Source: an uncultured Leptotrichia sp. (GTDB lineage Bacteria; Fusobacteriota; Fusobacteriia; Fusobacteriales; Leptotrichiaceae). Taken from it: a stretch of 64,000 nucleotides of DNA. The DNA is taken from contig CALEXX010000003.1 in the NCBI GenBank assembly GCA_937925095.1, positions 1 to 64,000 on the forward strand, read 5' to 3'. Shown here in pieces: positions 24,804-34,400 of the stretch (positions are counted from its first letter, which is position 1; every line of letters begins with the position of its first letter). The notes under the pieces are model-generated. The model searched no databases, was not told where the DNA came from, and saw only the letters and a program-made list of their open reading frames with translations. The position numbers were made by a program, and so were the translations under genes.

Positions 24804-24840
24804 GGTTACCATTCCTTTTCATATTAATTTTTTAGAAATT

Positions 24841-25032
24841 TTATTTTTCTTTTTGATATTCATTATAGCCAAAGTTTCTTGCTATTTCTAAAATTTCTTC
24901 TGAGTCTTTGACTACTCTATAATTAGGTTTTTCTTTTATTTTTATTCCGCTATTTTCCATAGCCTCTAATAAGGAATCTGCTGATGCTTCTGAAATTTCC
25001 AATGATTCAATTAACAAACTTCTTGTAGACAT
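24841..25032 (-). CDS. Small antitoxin-like protein, paralogue of the next gene
   Basis: 63 residues: 'STRSLLIESLEISEASADSLLEAMENS' then 'VVKDSEEILEIARNFGY'. It aligns along its length with the 59-residue protein at 24624-24803 (shared pattern S-L-L/I-L-x-x-L-x-I...A-D-x-x-L-E-A-M-E, then an acidic 'EEI' and 'FGY'). No toxin follows immediately, so it may be a leftover antitoxin or a second partner of the same GNAT protein. Its leader AAAGGGGAGAGTGGTAAAAA recurs upstream of 25816. Confidence 0.6.
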   Translation of the reverse strand: MSTRSLLIESLEISEASADSLLEAMENSGIKIKEKPNYRVVKDSEEILEIARNFGYNEYQKEK

Positions 25033-25051
25033 TTTTTACCACTCTCCCCTT
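25033..25051 (-). repeat. Shared leader repeat, copy 2
   Basis: Minus-strand AAAGGGGAGAGTGGTAAAA just before the ATG at 25032, the same as copy 1 at about 25817-25835. It includes the ribosome site. Confidence 0.8.
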
Positions 25052-25059
25052 TATCTGTT

Positions 25060-25593
25060 TTAATATTTACCATAATACTTCTTTACTAACTTCATAGCTG
25101 ATTCATCATCTATATACATTTCAATATAAGATAATTGCTTTGCTCCTAATGTTTTTTTATAATGTTCTATCAAATTAGTTTTTGCTAAAAATGAAACATA
25201 ACCGTCATAGCCTTTTTCGAAACTTATTCTTGCTATTTCAGCAAACAAATGCCCTCCAACTCCTAGATATTCTTTACTTTTTAAAAAATTTTTAGGATTA
25301 TGACGATTATTAAATGGAGCAATTTCAACTAACACAACTTCTAATAATTGTCTTTCCTTATTCTCATAATATTCAACAATTCCTTGTAATCTTTTATCAT
25401 TTTCAGCAAATAACCCTAATATTTTATTTCTCTTTTTACTTTCCTCAACCCAATTAAACTCCCAATCTTTGAAATTATAATGTTGTGTATTAATTTCTTT
25501 TACTTCAGTTTTTACAATTTTATTATCTTTTGTTCTAATCAGACACTGAGTTAATAAATCTATATCTATTTCTATTAATTTTTTATACCTCAA
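25060..25593 (-). CDS. GNAT-like acetyltransferase, candidate toxin of a second pair
   Basis: 177 residues starting at TTG 25593, with GGGTGGG as ribosome site. The middle has 'LLEVVLVEIAPFN', then 'LGVGGHLFAEIARISFEKGYDGYVSF' (acetyl-CoA loop and helix of GNAT motif A) and 'LIEHYKKTLGAKQL' (C-terminal GNAT signature). It follows a 68-residue gene by 16 bp. The two genes look like a toxin-antitoxin pair, but a stand-alone modifying enzyme cannot be excluded. Confidence 0.7.
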   Translation of the reverse strand: MRYKKLIEIDIDLLTQCLIRTKDNKIVKTEVKEINTQHYNFKDWEFNWVEESKKRNKILGLFAENDKRLQGIVEYYENKERQLLEVVLVEIAPFNNRHNPKNFLKSKEYLGVGGHLFAEIARISFEKGYDGYVSFLAKTNLIEHYKKTLGAKQLSYIEMYIDDESAMKLVKKYYGKY

Positions 25594-25609
25594 TTTAACC
25601 CACCCATTT

Positions 25610-25816
25610 TTATTTCACTTTAAACATTTCCAATTCTTTTTTACTCAAACCGTTCTCAATATGATTTTCTTTAATATATTCGTTAGCTTTACGAATATCG
25701 TAATAAACCTCTGTTTCTCTAGGTAATACATAGAAACCAATATCATCAAAATCCTTTATACTTTCAAAATCCATTTTTTCAAAAATTTTTTCAGCTTCAA
25801 CTCTGTTATTAAACAT
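25610..25816 (-). CDS. Small antitoxin-like protein upstream of a GNAT gene
   Basis: 68 residues from ATG 25816, preceded by AAGGGGAGAGTGG. An upstream in-frame ATG at 25852 would read through that site. 'NRVEAEKIFEKMDFESIKDFDDIGFYVLPRETE' then a Lys/Glu-rich helical tail. No family was recognised with certainty. Position and size suggest an antitoxin for the GNAT protein at 25060-25593. Confidence 0.6.
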   Translation of the reverse strand: MFNNRVEAEKIFEKMDFESIKDFDDIGFYVLPRETEVYYDIRKANEYIKENHIENGLSKKELEMFKVK

Positions 25817-25835
25817 TTTTACCACTCTCCCCTTT
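25817..25835 (-). repeat. Shared leader repeat, copy 1
   Basis: Minus-strand AAAGGGGAGAGTGGTAAAA directly before the ATG at 25816; identical over about 19 nt to the leader at 25033-25051. Confidence 0.8.
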
Positions 25836-25935
25836 TTTAACTTTATTTTCATTTTTATGATACCATATCTATTTTAGAGTGTCAATTATATTTCTAATTT
25901 ATAGTCTGAAAATTAAAGCAATAAAAGGCTTTTCT

Positions 25936-26097
25936 TTATTCTTTTATCAAATCATGTTCTATTAATTTTGCTTTTCCTGATTCAATATCTGTAATAATTT
26001 TTTCTAAATATTTCATGTTACTTTCAGAATAAAATAATTCTTCTACTTTTTTTTCTGTATTTTTATCAATATTAGAATTAGTTATTTTTTGTGTCAT
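25936..26097 (-). CDS. Orphan RelB-like antitoxin fragment or small antitoxin
   Basis: 53 residues between larger genes. ATG 26097 has an AAGGGG ribosome site 6 nt upstream. 'ELFYSESNMKYLEKIITDIESGKAKLIEHDLIKE' resembles the toxin-binding C-terminus of RelB/DinJ-type antitoxins ('FY.E.N...L...I.....GK...H.L.E'). No RelE-type toxin gene follows; the next gene downstream belongs to the GNAT pair. It is likely a solitary antitoxin left after toxin loss, or one that counteracts a toxin elsewhere. The flanks 25853-25935 and 26098-26246 show no other gene. Confidence 0.6.
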   Translation of the reverse strand: MTQKITNSNIDKNTEKKVEELFYSESNMKYLEKIITDIESGKAKLIEHDLIKE

Positions 26098-26246
26098 GTT
26101 AATCCCCTTCTTTACTTTTAAGTGTATTTTGTAATTTTGATTTTGTTAATTGTTTTCTTTGCATATTTTATGTATTGTTTAAAGTGATTTTAGTTTGTCT
26201 CTATTTATTTGATTGCCATCGTCCATTTTTTAATAATTTTTTAACA

Positions 26247-26561
26247 TTATTTTACTAAATTAAATATTTTTTGAAAATTTTCTTTTGAAGCTTCAATTTC
26301 ATTATTTATCTGTTCTAAGACATCTAATACTATTTCGTTATATAAATCTTGTTTGTCATCTTTAAGTATAAATTTTATTAATATTCTATTTTCTACAATA
26401 TAATCAAAAATAATATTAAAAAAATTCTTTAAATCTTCCACACTTTTTTCTGATAAATTAATCTCAAACTTTTCTAAATCATCAAATACTATTTTAACTT
26501 CTTCTGTTTCAGTATCTATCTCTTTTCTTGCAATAGTTGTAATCATTTCTTTATATTCCAT
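26247..26561 (-). CDS. Small partner of the PHP-ATPase, unknown function
   Basis: 104 residues, acidic and helical ('ITTIARKEIDTETEEVKIVFDDLEKFEI', 'KFILKDDKQDLYNEIVLDVLEQI'). Its ATG overlaps the last 11 bp of the PHP-ATPase gene and has an AAGGAGA site, so the two are translationally coupled. No family recognised. The coupling suggests a subunit or regulator of the ATPase. Confidence 0.65.
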   Translation of the reverse strand: MEYKEMITTIARKEIDTETEEVKIVFDDLEKFEINLSEKSVEDLKNFFNIIFDYIVENRILIKFILKDDKQDLYNEIVLDVLEQINNEIEASKENFQKIFNLVK

Positions 26562-28659
26562 AAATATTTCTCCTTTGACTAAACATTTTTTCGCTTCCTT
26601 CTAAATGTATTAATGCTTGTTCTTCCCATATTTTCATTTCTTTATTTTCTATTCCAATTAGTTCATTTGAATACATTTGACCAATATAATAATTATTTTT
26701 ATCTGGATAATTACAGTATATACTTTGACTTGGCAATGTATTTATTGCAATATTTGCATTATGTGTTGATAAAACAATGATTTTTCCTTTTTCTCGTATT
26801 TTTTTTAATTGAGGTATAAGGTATTCTGAAATATATTTGTTTCCTAATCCTCTTTCTACTTCATCAAATAAATAGCAATCATAGCTATAATTTTCTAATA
26901 ACCCACTAATAGATAATATTGCTTTTTCTCCTTCTGAAGGAGTATATTCTTTTTCATTTATTGTAACTATGCTGTCTTTTTTTATAATATCATTTAAAAA
27001 TTCTTTTGGATTTATTTCATTTCCAAAGTATCCATTTATTTTTTTTAAGTCTTTATATAAAAAATTATTTATTTTTTTTATATTTTCTTTATTTACTCGT
27101 ATTTTACTTCTATCAAACTTTGAGCCTTTATAGTATGTTGTATTCTCTGTTAGTATTAAAATTTTCGTTTCTAAAAAGACTTCTCCTTTATTTGGTAAAT
27201 TTCCAATCTTTTTCTTTTGCTCTTTTTTCATACTTTGTAATTTTTCAATAAATTCAAAATTATCGCATATTCTTTTAGTTCTTTCTGATATTAATTTTGA
27301 AAATCCAATATTAGTTGGTCTTGAGACTTTTCCAGTCTTTTTTTGTACTGAACTTTTTAATACATTTAAAATATTTTCCACATTTGTTATATTAAATATT
27401 TCTTTATATTTTGCAATAATATGCAAATAGATATCTTGTTGTAGTAATTCTAACTTATTATTTAACTCTTCTTTTATTTCACTATTACTTTTTCTAATTT
27501 CATTATTAATCATTTTTGTTTGCAGTATAGTTTCAACTTGAGTTTTACCTTTTCTTATTAGTTCATCTAAATTTTCACTTATATTCTCTAAAAAATTTGT
27601 TTCTATTTTTTTTATATTTTTACTTTTCTTGTTACTAGTTTTATCTTGATAATAGTCTTTATATTTTTTTACAAAATTTTCAGGTTTTTCTTCTGTATAA
27701 GTTATAATTGAATTTAATAAATTTTCTAAATAATTTTTTTTATTTTCATCAATTTCTATTTCTTTTTCATACTCATCCTTTATACCATTGTATTTTTCCT
27801 CATAATCTTTTCCTTCATGAAAAAATACTTTTTTACCAATATTTCTTAATTCATTATTTATTTCTTTTATCAGTACTGTTTTTCCAGAACCTTTTTCTCC
27901 AAAGATTACATTTATATCATTATAAATTTCAATCTCAGAATAATCTTCATTATTTTTAAATTTAATCTTTTCTTTTAATGTACCACTTAAAAAATTTTTT
28001 ATAAAATTAGTTGTATCACTAGCTAATTCATAAAATTTTCCAAAAGAATCTATTTTGAATTTTATTTCAGGAAGGTTATCTTTAATATAGTTATTCCAGT
28101 CTTTTATATCACTTCCCACTAATGCAATTTCATTATGTGCATTTATTATTCCCATTGTACGAAGTTTAGGTTCTAATATAATTATATATTTTGAAAGATC
28201 TTTTTCTAATTTTTCTTTATCTTCTTTTTTTAATGCTGTTTTTTTATCTTTATCTCCAAAATGTGGAATTATTATAATTTCATCTTCTGAAAATCTCTCA
28301 ATTTTATCTAATAACTCATTATAATTTAAGAAAAATTCATCATAGTTTCTGTTACAATCATTATCAAAAATATTATAAAATTTTTTTGCACTATCAGGAT
28401 TACAAATTAAAATTATGTGTTTTCTTTCATTATTTTTAAAATTTATATCTAACTCTATTCCTGGAAATATTGTTAATTCTGGCTCTAATTCTCTTATTTT
28501 TTTAAATTCTTCAAAATCAAATTTATTGTGATTTGTAATAGCACAAATTTTAACATTATTTTTATTCATTTTTTCTATAAATTTTTCTGGAGTAATATTT
28601 CTTTTACTTCCATCACCTTGTTTGCATTTTTGAGTATGTATATGTAAATCTATTCTCAT
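26551..28659 (-). CDS. PHP-domain phosphoesterase fused to an SMC/ABC-like ATPase (defence candidate)
   Basis: 702 residues. N-terminal PHP domain: 'DLHIHT' (4-9), 'TNHN' (42-45), 'PGIELD' (66-71), 'PHFGD' (132-136) and 'GSDIKDW' (182-188) carry the metal ligands. Then an SMC/RecF-like ATPase: Walker A 'GEKGSGKT' (254-261), a long coiled-coil insert (about 290-520), ABC signature 'PSEGEKAILSISG' (about 574), Walker B 'CYLFDEVERGLG' (about 595) and the H-loop region 'IVLSTHNANI'. Related proteins are called TrlF-family AAA-like ATPases in some databases; PHP-ATPases are seen in antiphage loci. An ATP-gated nuclease is the likeliest role. It sits between mod and res with a coupled small gene. 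Confidence 0.8.
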   Translation of the reverse strand: MRIDLHIHTQKCKQGDGSKRNITPEKFIEKMNKNNVKICAITNHNKFDFEEFKKIRELEPELTIFPGIELDINFKNNERKHIILICNPDSAKKFYNIFDNDCNRNYDEFFLNYNELLDKIERFSEDEIIIIPHFGDKDKKTALKKEDKEKLEKDLSKYIIILEPKLRTMGIINAHNEIALVGSDIKDWNNYIKDNLPEIKFKIDSFGKFYELASDTTNFIKNFLSGTLKEKIKFKNNEDYSEIEIYNDINVIFGEKGSGKTVLIKEINNELRNIGKKVFFHEGKDYEEKYNGIKDEYEKEIEIDENKKNYLENLLNSIITYTEEKPENFVKKYKDYYQDKTSNKKSKNIKKIETNFLENISENLDELIRKGKTQVETILQTKMINNEIRKSNSEIKEELNNKLELLQQDIYLHIIAKYKEIFNITNVENILNVLKSSVQKKTGKVSRPTNIGFSKLISERTKRICDNFEFIEKLQSMKKEQKKKIGNLPNKGEVFLETKILILTENTTYYKGSKFDRSKIRVNKENIKKINNFLYKDLKKINGYFGNEINPKEFLNDIIKKDSIVTINEKEYTPSEGEKAILSISGLLENYSYDCYLFDEVERGLGNKYISEYLIPQLKKIREKGKIIVLSTHNANIAINTLPSQSIYCNYPDKNNYYIGQMYSNELIGIENKEMKIWEEQALIHLEGSEKMFSQRRNIYGI

Positions 28660-28700
28660 TTTTCACCTTTCTTATTACTGTATTTTATCATCTATAAAAT

Positions 28701-30671
28701 TTAAATAAACTCCACCCTATAACTAACCTTACTCTCCCCCGAATTTCTCTCAATCAGACTTCTCAACTTCCTAAAAGTCTCATCCTTCAATGAAATATTA
28801 TCCTTAAATGCTGAATCTCTAAATACAAACTTTATTGGTAACGGCTCTAATAAAGCTAATTTTTCCACCATTTCCTCTGTTATTTCTGTTTCAAGGCAAA
28901 TCAAATATGTACTCGCATACAGATAAATTCTATTCCCAATATCTGTCAATACTTCCAGATTTTCTGACAACGGAACATCATTCTGTCTTAACATTATTTC
29001 ATAAACAATATCAATATCATTGCTTCCAAGCACAAAATCCAATGAATCAGGGTCATCAAAAAAATATTGGCTTTCTTCATTAAAATTTTCCAAGTCGTAC
29101 CATTTTATATTTGTATCATCCACTTTAAATGCTTTAAATCCAATATCTGGAACTTTTTTAGGCTCTTCTCCAAGTTTCAGATTTGAATTATATTCTTCTA
29201 TTTTCTGTTTTATCTTTTCTCCAGCACGTCTAATTCTTTCTTTTCCAATTTCTGCAATATTTTTATATCCAGCTTTAAACGCTTCCGATTTTTCATCAGT
29301 TATTTCAGGTAATTGAACCATTATATATTTTCTATTTCCATTATCTTCACTGTTTAACTGCATAACAGCGTGTGCTGTTGTTGCTGAACCTGAGAAGAAG
29401 TCTAGGATTGTATCATTTTTTTCAATAATCATACTTATAATTTTTTTCATTAAATATATAGGTTTAGCATAATTAAAAATATCATCTAACTCTAAATTTG
29501 ATAATTCTTTTGAACTATTATCGTAGTTTATTTCTTTTTCAATCCATAAACTTTTAACTTTCCTTGTTTTTTCATTAGTTAAGTAGTCTTTTTGAAAAAC
29601 ATCATATCTATCTTTAACTCTTTTTACGATTAAAAATTTTTTATCTTTTTCAATTTTTTCTTTACTCCATCTCCATGTTCCTAAAATTCCATTTTCAAAT
29701 TTTGGAATTATTTCAATATCTGTTTCTAATTTTTTTACTGTATAAAAATCATTTATTTTTTCATTATAATATATTGGAAAATGTAAAGTAGGAGATTCTG
29801 TAGCCGTTGCTCTCCCTCCTCTTAATCTCAATCCTAATAATCTATAATTTCCATACTCATCACTATTTTTATATTCTTTTTTTTGTTCTTCTGTTAATTT
29901 TTCACCAAATACTTTTAAAAAATTATAATTTTTAGAATACATAACTAAATATTCATGTGTTTGTGCTATAAACTGACTAGATTGTCTACCTCTTGGATTA
30001 GACATAATAGGGACTGAAGCCACAAAATTCTCTTCCCCAAAAATCTCATCACACAATCTCTTCAGGTTAGCCTGCTCATTATCATCAATACTTATAAATA
30101 TCACACCATCATCAGTCAGTAAATCCCTAGCCAGTTTCAATCTTGGATACATCATATTCAGCCAGTTTGCATGATATCTATTAGTTGATTTCTGATTTTT
30201 CTGTAGTTTTTCATTATTTTCTGATATTATTCCCTCTGCTTTGTCGCTTTTTTCCTTATCCATTTTAAAAGTATCATTATAGACAAAATCATTTCCAGTA
30301 TTATATGGCGGGTCAATATATATCATTTTTATTGAATTGTAATAATTCTGTCTTAACAATTTCAATACTTCCAGATTATCTCCTTCAATATAGATATTTT
30401 CTGTTGTGTCAGCATTTTTACTGTCTTTTGCTACAAATTTCAATGTTTTATTTCCAATTCCCTGCTGTACTATTTTTTTTGCATTTTGTTTCCCAGCCCA
30501 GTTTAGCTCATATCTTTCATTTCCTACTTCTTCAAAATTTCCCAGTTCTTCCTTCAATGCCTTTATATCCAGCTGTCCATCCTTTACGGCAGATGGAAAT
30601 AACTGTTCTAGTGCTTTTAAATTATCATTTACTACGTCATTTATCTCTTTTTTTATTTTATTATTTTCCAT
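28701..30671 (-). CDS. mod: Type III DNA adenine methyltransferase Mod subunit
   Basis: 656 residues, beta-class N6-adenine methyltransferase: motif IV 'IYIDPPYNTGND' (about 118-127) comes before motif I 'LDFFSGSATTAHAV' (about 423-436), with the target-recognition region between them and another variable part after. Mod gives sequence specificity and protects host DNA. It lies in an operon with the DUF4391 and SNF2 helicase genes (15 bp gap upstream). Res is displaced by 4.7 kb. No simple-sequence repeat of the kind that phase-varies mod genes was seen in its 5' end. Confidence 0.94.
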   Translation of the reverse strand: MENNKIKKEINDVVNDNLKALEQLFPSAVKDGQLDIKALKEELGNFEEVGNERYELNWAGKQNAKKIVQQGIGNKTLKFVAKDSKNADTTENIYIEGDNLEVLKLLRQNYYNSIKMIYIDPPYNTGNDFVYNDTFKMDKEKSDKAEGIISENNEKLQKNQKSTNRYHANWLNMMYPRLKLARDLLTDDGVIFISIDDNEQANLKRLCDEIFGEENFVASVPIMSNPRGRQSSQFIAQTHEYLVMYSKNYNFLKVFGEKLTEEQKKEYKNSDEYGNYRLLGLRLRGGRATATESPTLHFPIYYNEKINDFYTVKKLETDIEIIPKFENGILGTWRWSKEKIEKDKKFLIVKRVKDRYDVFQKDYLTNEKTRKVKSLWIEKEINYDNSSKELSNLELDDIFNYAKPIYLMKKIISMIIEKNDTILDFFSGSATTAHAVMQLNSEDNGNRKYIMVQLPEITDEKSEAFKAGYKNIAEIGKERIRRAGEKIKQKIEEYNSNLKLGEEPKKVPDIGFKAFKVDDTNIKWYDLENFNEESQYFFDDPDSLDFVLGSNDIDIVYEIMLRQNDVPLSENLEVLTDIGNRIYLYASTYLICLETEITEEMVEKLALLEPLPIKFVFRDSAFKDNISLKDETFRKLRSLIERNSGESKVSYRVEFI

Positions 30672-30686
30672 TTTTCCTCCAAAATT

Positions 30687-31400
30687 CTAATATTTATCCA
30701 GTTCGGAAATCAGTTCCCTAATTTTCTTGTTAATTTCTATTTTTTCGCTATTTTTTATAGCTAATTTCATTTTTTCCTTGTGCATAACAACATTTTTAAA
30801 CTTTTCAAAAATATCATTCATCTTATTTCTGTCATACCATATTAAACTTTCTAAAATATTTCCTGATTTCTGATAATACTTTCTATTTTTTAAAATATAA
30901 TTTTTTATAAACATTTCTGAATAAAAATTAACTTTATTGGTCCGATTTAAAATTTTGGAGTAGTCTAATGCTCCTTCCACTTCCCTTTTTGCTGAACTCG
31001 ACATTGACAAGTCAAATATTTCAGTCATTACAGTATCTGTAACTACTATTTCATTTCTGTCATTTTGATTTAATCTTTTTAAAGCTAATGAATACACTTC
31101 TTTTGAATTATCGTAAAATCTTAATACACATGGCGATTTAATTGCTTCCTGATATAAATTTGTAAGAAATCCTGCCTTTTTTATATCGCTTATTTCAAAT
31201 TCAAAATACTGGATTACTTTAAAAATATATCTTTCATCTTCTACACTTGGTATTTCTTCATCATTTATCACGTACTTTAATATTACAGATTTTACATATT
31301 CCTTTATTTTCTTTTTCTCGTCAGGTTTAAATTCCTTCAGAATAAGATTCTTCAATTTTATTTCCTGATTTACTTTATATCTTTCCGGCATATTTATCAT
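30687..31400 (-). CDS. DUF4391-like protein of a methylase-helicase operon
   Basis: 237 residues, soluble, Lys/Glu-rich. The central part 'VEDERYIFKVIQYFEFEISD' and 'SPCVLRFYDNSKEVYSLALKRLNQ' fits the DUF4391 pattern known beside SNF2-type helicases and adenine methylases. Its ATG follows the helicase TAG stop with no gap, and it is 15 bp before mod. A coupling role between helicase and methylase is plausible, but the biochemical function is not known. Confidence 0.72.
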   Translation of the reverse strand: MINMPERYKVNQEIKLKNLILKEFKPDEKKKIKEYVKSVILKYVINDEEIPSVEDERYIFKVIQYFEFEISDIKKAGFLTNLYQEAIKSPCVLRFYDNSKEVYSLALKRLNQNDRNEIVVTDTVMTEIFDLSMSSSAKREVEGALDYSKILNRTNKVNFYSEMFIKNYILKNRKYYQKSGNILESLIWYDRNKMNDIFEKFKNVVMHKEKMKLAIKNSEKIEINKKIRELISELDKY

Positions 31401-34400
31401 CTAACCCACCACCAGAAAAGAAATTAATTCAAAATCATCAGCTGTATCGTTTTTAAAACTGTTATTAAAGCCTAAAATATCAAATACTGTCTGAGAAGCT
31501 TTTTCTTCTTCTTCACCTTTTATACTTTTTACTGCTGTATTAAGCAGTTCTGAATAAAATCCCATTTCAGTCGCATTTTTTGTATCTTTAAAAAATTCCT
31601 TTAAAACTTTTTCCTGAACTTCATTTTTTTCATAGCAGAGCTGTCTGAAAAGTTTTATAACTTCCCTTGCCTGACTGTTTTTAAATAAAATCTCTTTATT
31701 ATTTCCTACAAAAATCAGGTAATAAGGATAAAGGGAACTGTCATTTTTAGGTTTAGCATTATTTTTACTATGTTTAAAGCAGAATAATACTCCCTTTTGT
31801 TCACCTTCGGTTACAGAATAAATTCCTTTAGGTATTTTGCTTATTTCCTTATGATTATTCACATAATTTGAAAGTTCATACAGATATTCGTTCATATTAA
31901 GGTCTGTCAATGAAATATTTTCATTTGTATCTTCTATATCTATCACTTCTTCCTTCAATTTTTCCAGCTGTCTTCTCCTAAAGTTAAAATCATTCATTTC
32001 AGGATTAAGCATATCTTCATCCCCTGTAGAAGCGATATTTAATGTTGTCATTTTCCCTTTTACTCTTCTCTCCAAGTCCAAATATTCATTCAAGTCTGCA
32101 TTCGGAAAGAAATTAATCATCTGTATTCTGTCATTTGTGCTTCCAATTCTGTCCACTCTTCCAAATCTTTGAATAAGTGATACAGGATTCCACTGAATAT
32201 CAAAATTTATTACAGTATCACAGTCCTGTAAATTCTGTCCTTCCGAAATACAGTCTGTTCCCACTATAATATCTATCTGTTCTTCCTTTGGAATTTCAAT
32301 TTTCATTTTGGACTTTGGAGAAAAAGCACTCAAAATGTTATGAAAGTCTTCTCTTACTTTTCTATTTGTTGTCTTTACTCCTTTACCTGTAACACTTGCA
32401 ATATTTATATTTTTCCCAACAAACTTTTCTGATAATTTAGAATAAATGTAATTTGCAGTATCGGCAAATGCTGTAAAAATAAGTATTTTTCTATTTCCAG
32501 CATTATAAGGAGTATTTTCAACCTTATTTTCTACAATCTTTTCCAGTTCATGAATTTTATTATCCCTGTCTTCTTTCAGAAGAATAAGAGTTTCATTAAA
32601 TATTTTTTCAACAACTTCTTTGTCATTATATAGTTCTTCAAGATAAGCACTTATTCTTAGATGTTTCACCTTTATCTCATATTTACTTCTTTCAATATAG
32701 ATTTCATCTTCATTTTCCACATCAAGTTCTTCTTCAATCTGTTGTCCTTTATGTAAGTTATCTATTGTCCTGTCAATCTTTTCAATCAGCCTTTTCAATG
32801 TTTCAGAAAAAGAATAAATAGAACTTTCCAGCCTTTTAAATAAATTCACTCTATGCAGGTAAATAAGACCTTTTGACTGTGTTTCAAAATCCAGTTTTCC
32901 TCCCCTGTTACCTGATAATTTATATTTTTCAATATAATAAGCCTTATATTCATTTTTTATAAAGTCAATTGGGGTGTATACTGACAAATTCAATTCTTCC
33001 AGAAGAGAATTAGTACCTTTAAAATCTAACAGTTTACCCTCACTGTCTATTTCAGGATAATAAGTTATCGGCTTATTTTTTTGTGGAAATTTCCCTATAT
33101 TCTTTGTTCCATAGTAATTTGTAATATGCTTTCTGCTTCTTGATATTGTCATCATTTCCAGCAGTTTATAGAAATCTGATGGTAAATTATCCAGTAACTC
33201 ATCTTTTTTCTGGCTTCCTTCTTTTTCCCAGTCATTTATAACTTGTGTTGCCTTTCTCAGTACATGTCCCACGCTCGAAATACCTTCTTCACTAAATGCA
33301 TTGTCATTATCTCCTGTTATAATTGAAATTTGATTTTTCAAGTCCACAAGACTATTATTTACTGGTGTTGCAGATAATAATAAAACTTTTGTATTTTTTC
33401 CACTTTTTATTACATCATGAAGTAATTTAAAATATCTGTTCATTATTAATACATCATTTTCATCATATTTTGCAATTCTATTTCTAAAATTATGAGACTC
33501 ATCAATAACTACCAAATCAAATTTTGACCAGTCAAATCTGCTTAATTCGTAACCTGACTTTGATTCACCTTTAGTTCTTGATAAATCTGTATGAAACATT
33601 ATCTTATAATTAAAAATTTCATTTAAAAAACTGTCTTTATAGTTTCCTGAAAAAGACCTCCAGTTATCATAAAGTTTTGCTGGAGTAAGAACTAATACAT
33701 TATCATTTTTTATTTCAAAATACTTGATTACTGCCAGAGCTTCAAAAGTCTTTCCTAGCCCCACAGAATCAGCTATTATACAGCCCCCATATTTCTGTAA
33801 TTTCTGTATAGCAGATACAACACAATCCTTCTGAAAATCAAAAAGCGAATTCCATATTTCAGTTTTTTTAAATCTATCACTATCTTTTTCAAATTTTTCA
33901 ATACCACTATCCAGCTTATCTCCAAACAGTTCATTTAATGTGAAGTAATACAAAAATTCAGGATTATAATTTTTATAAACAAATTCAAGACTTTCCAATA
34001 ATTCCTGTTTATAATCCTGCGTTATATCACCATCATTCCAAATCTGATTATATTTTTTTACCATTTCAAGAATTTGATCTTTTTCTGCTTTTCCCTTTAT
34101 TGTTGTGTCAAAATCATAACTATTCATTTTCTTTTCATACACTTCAAGTGATGAACTACCATGAATTACAAAATCATCATCAATTATCAAAATATTTCCA
34201 TTTACTTGCTTGTATGATTTAACTTTTCTAACATTCACATTATTTTTTATAAAATTGTACATTGCCTTTGCCTTAGCAAAATGCTTTAACTTATTTTTTT
34301 CCTTTATATCATAAGAATTATACAAAATATCATTAGGAGTTATCATAAATTCCCTTGATATTTCGTTATTTTCGGGAATAAATTTAGTGTCTCTTATAAT

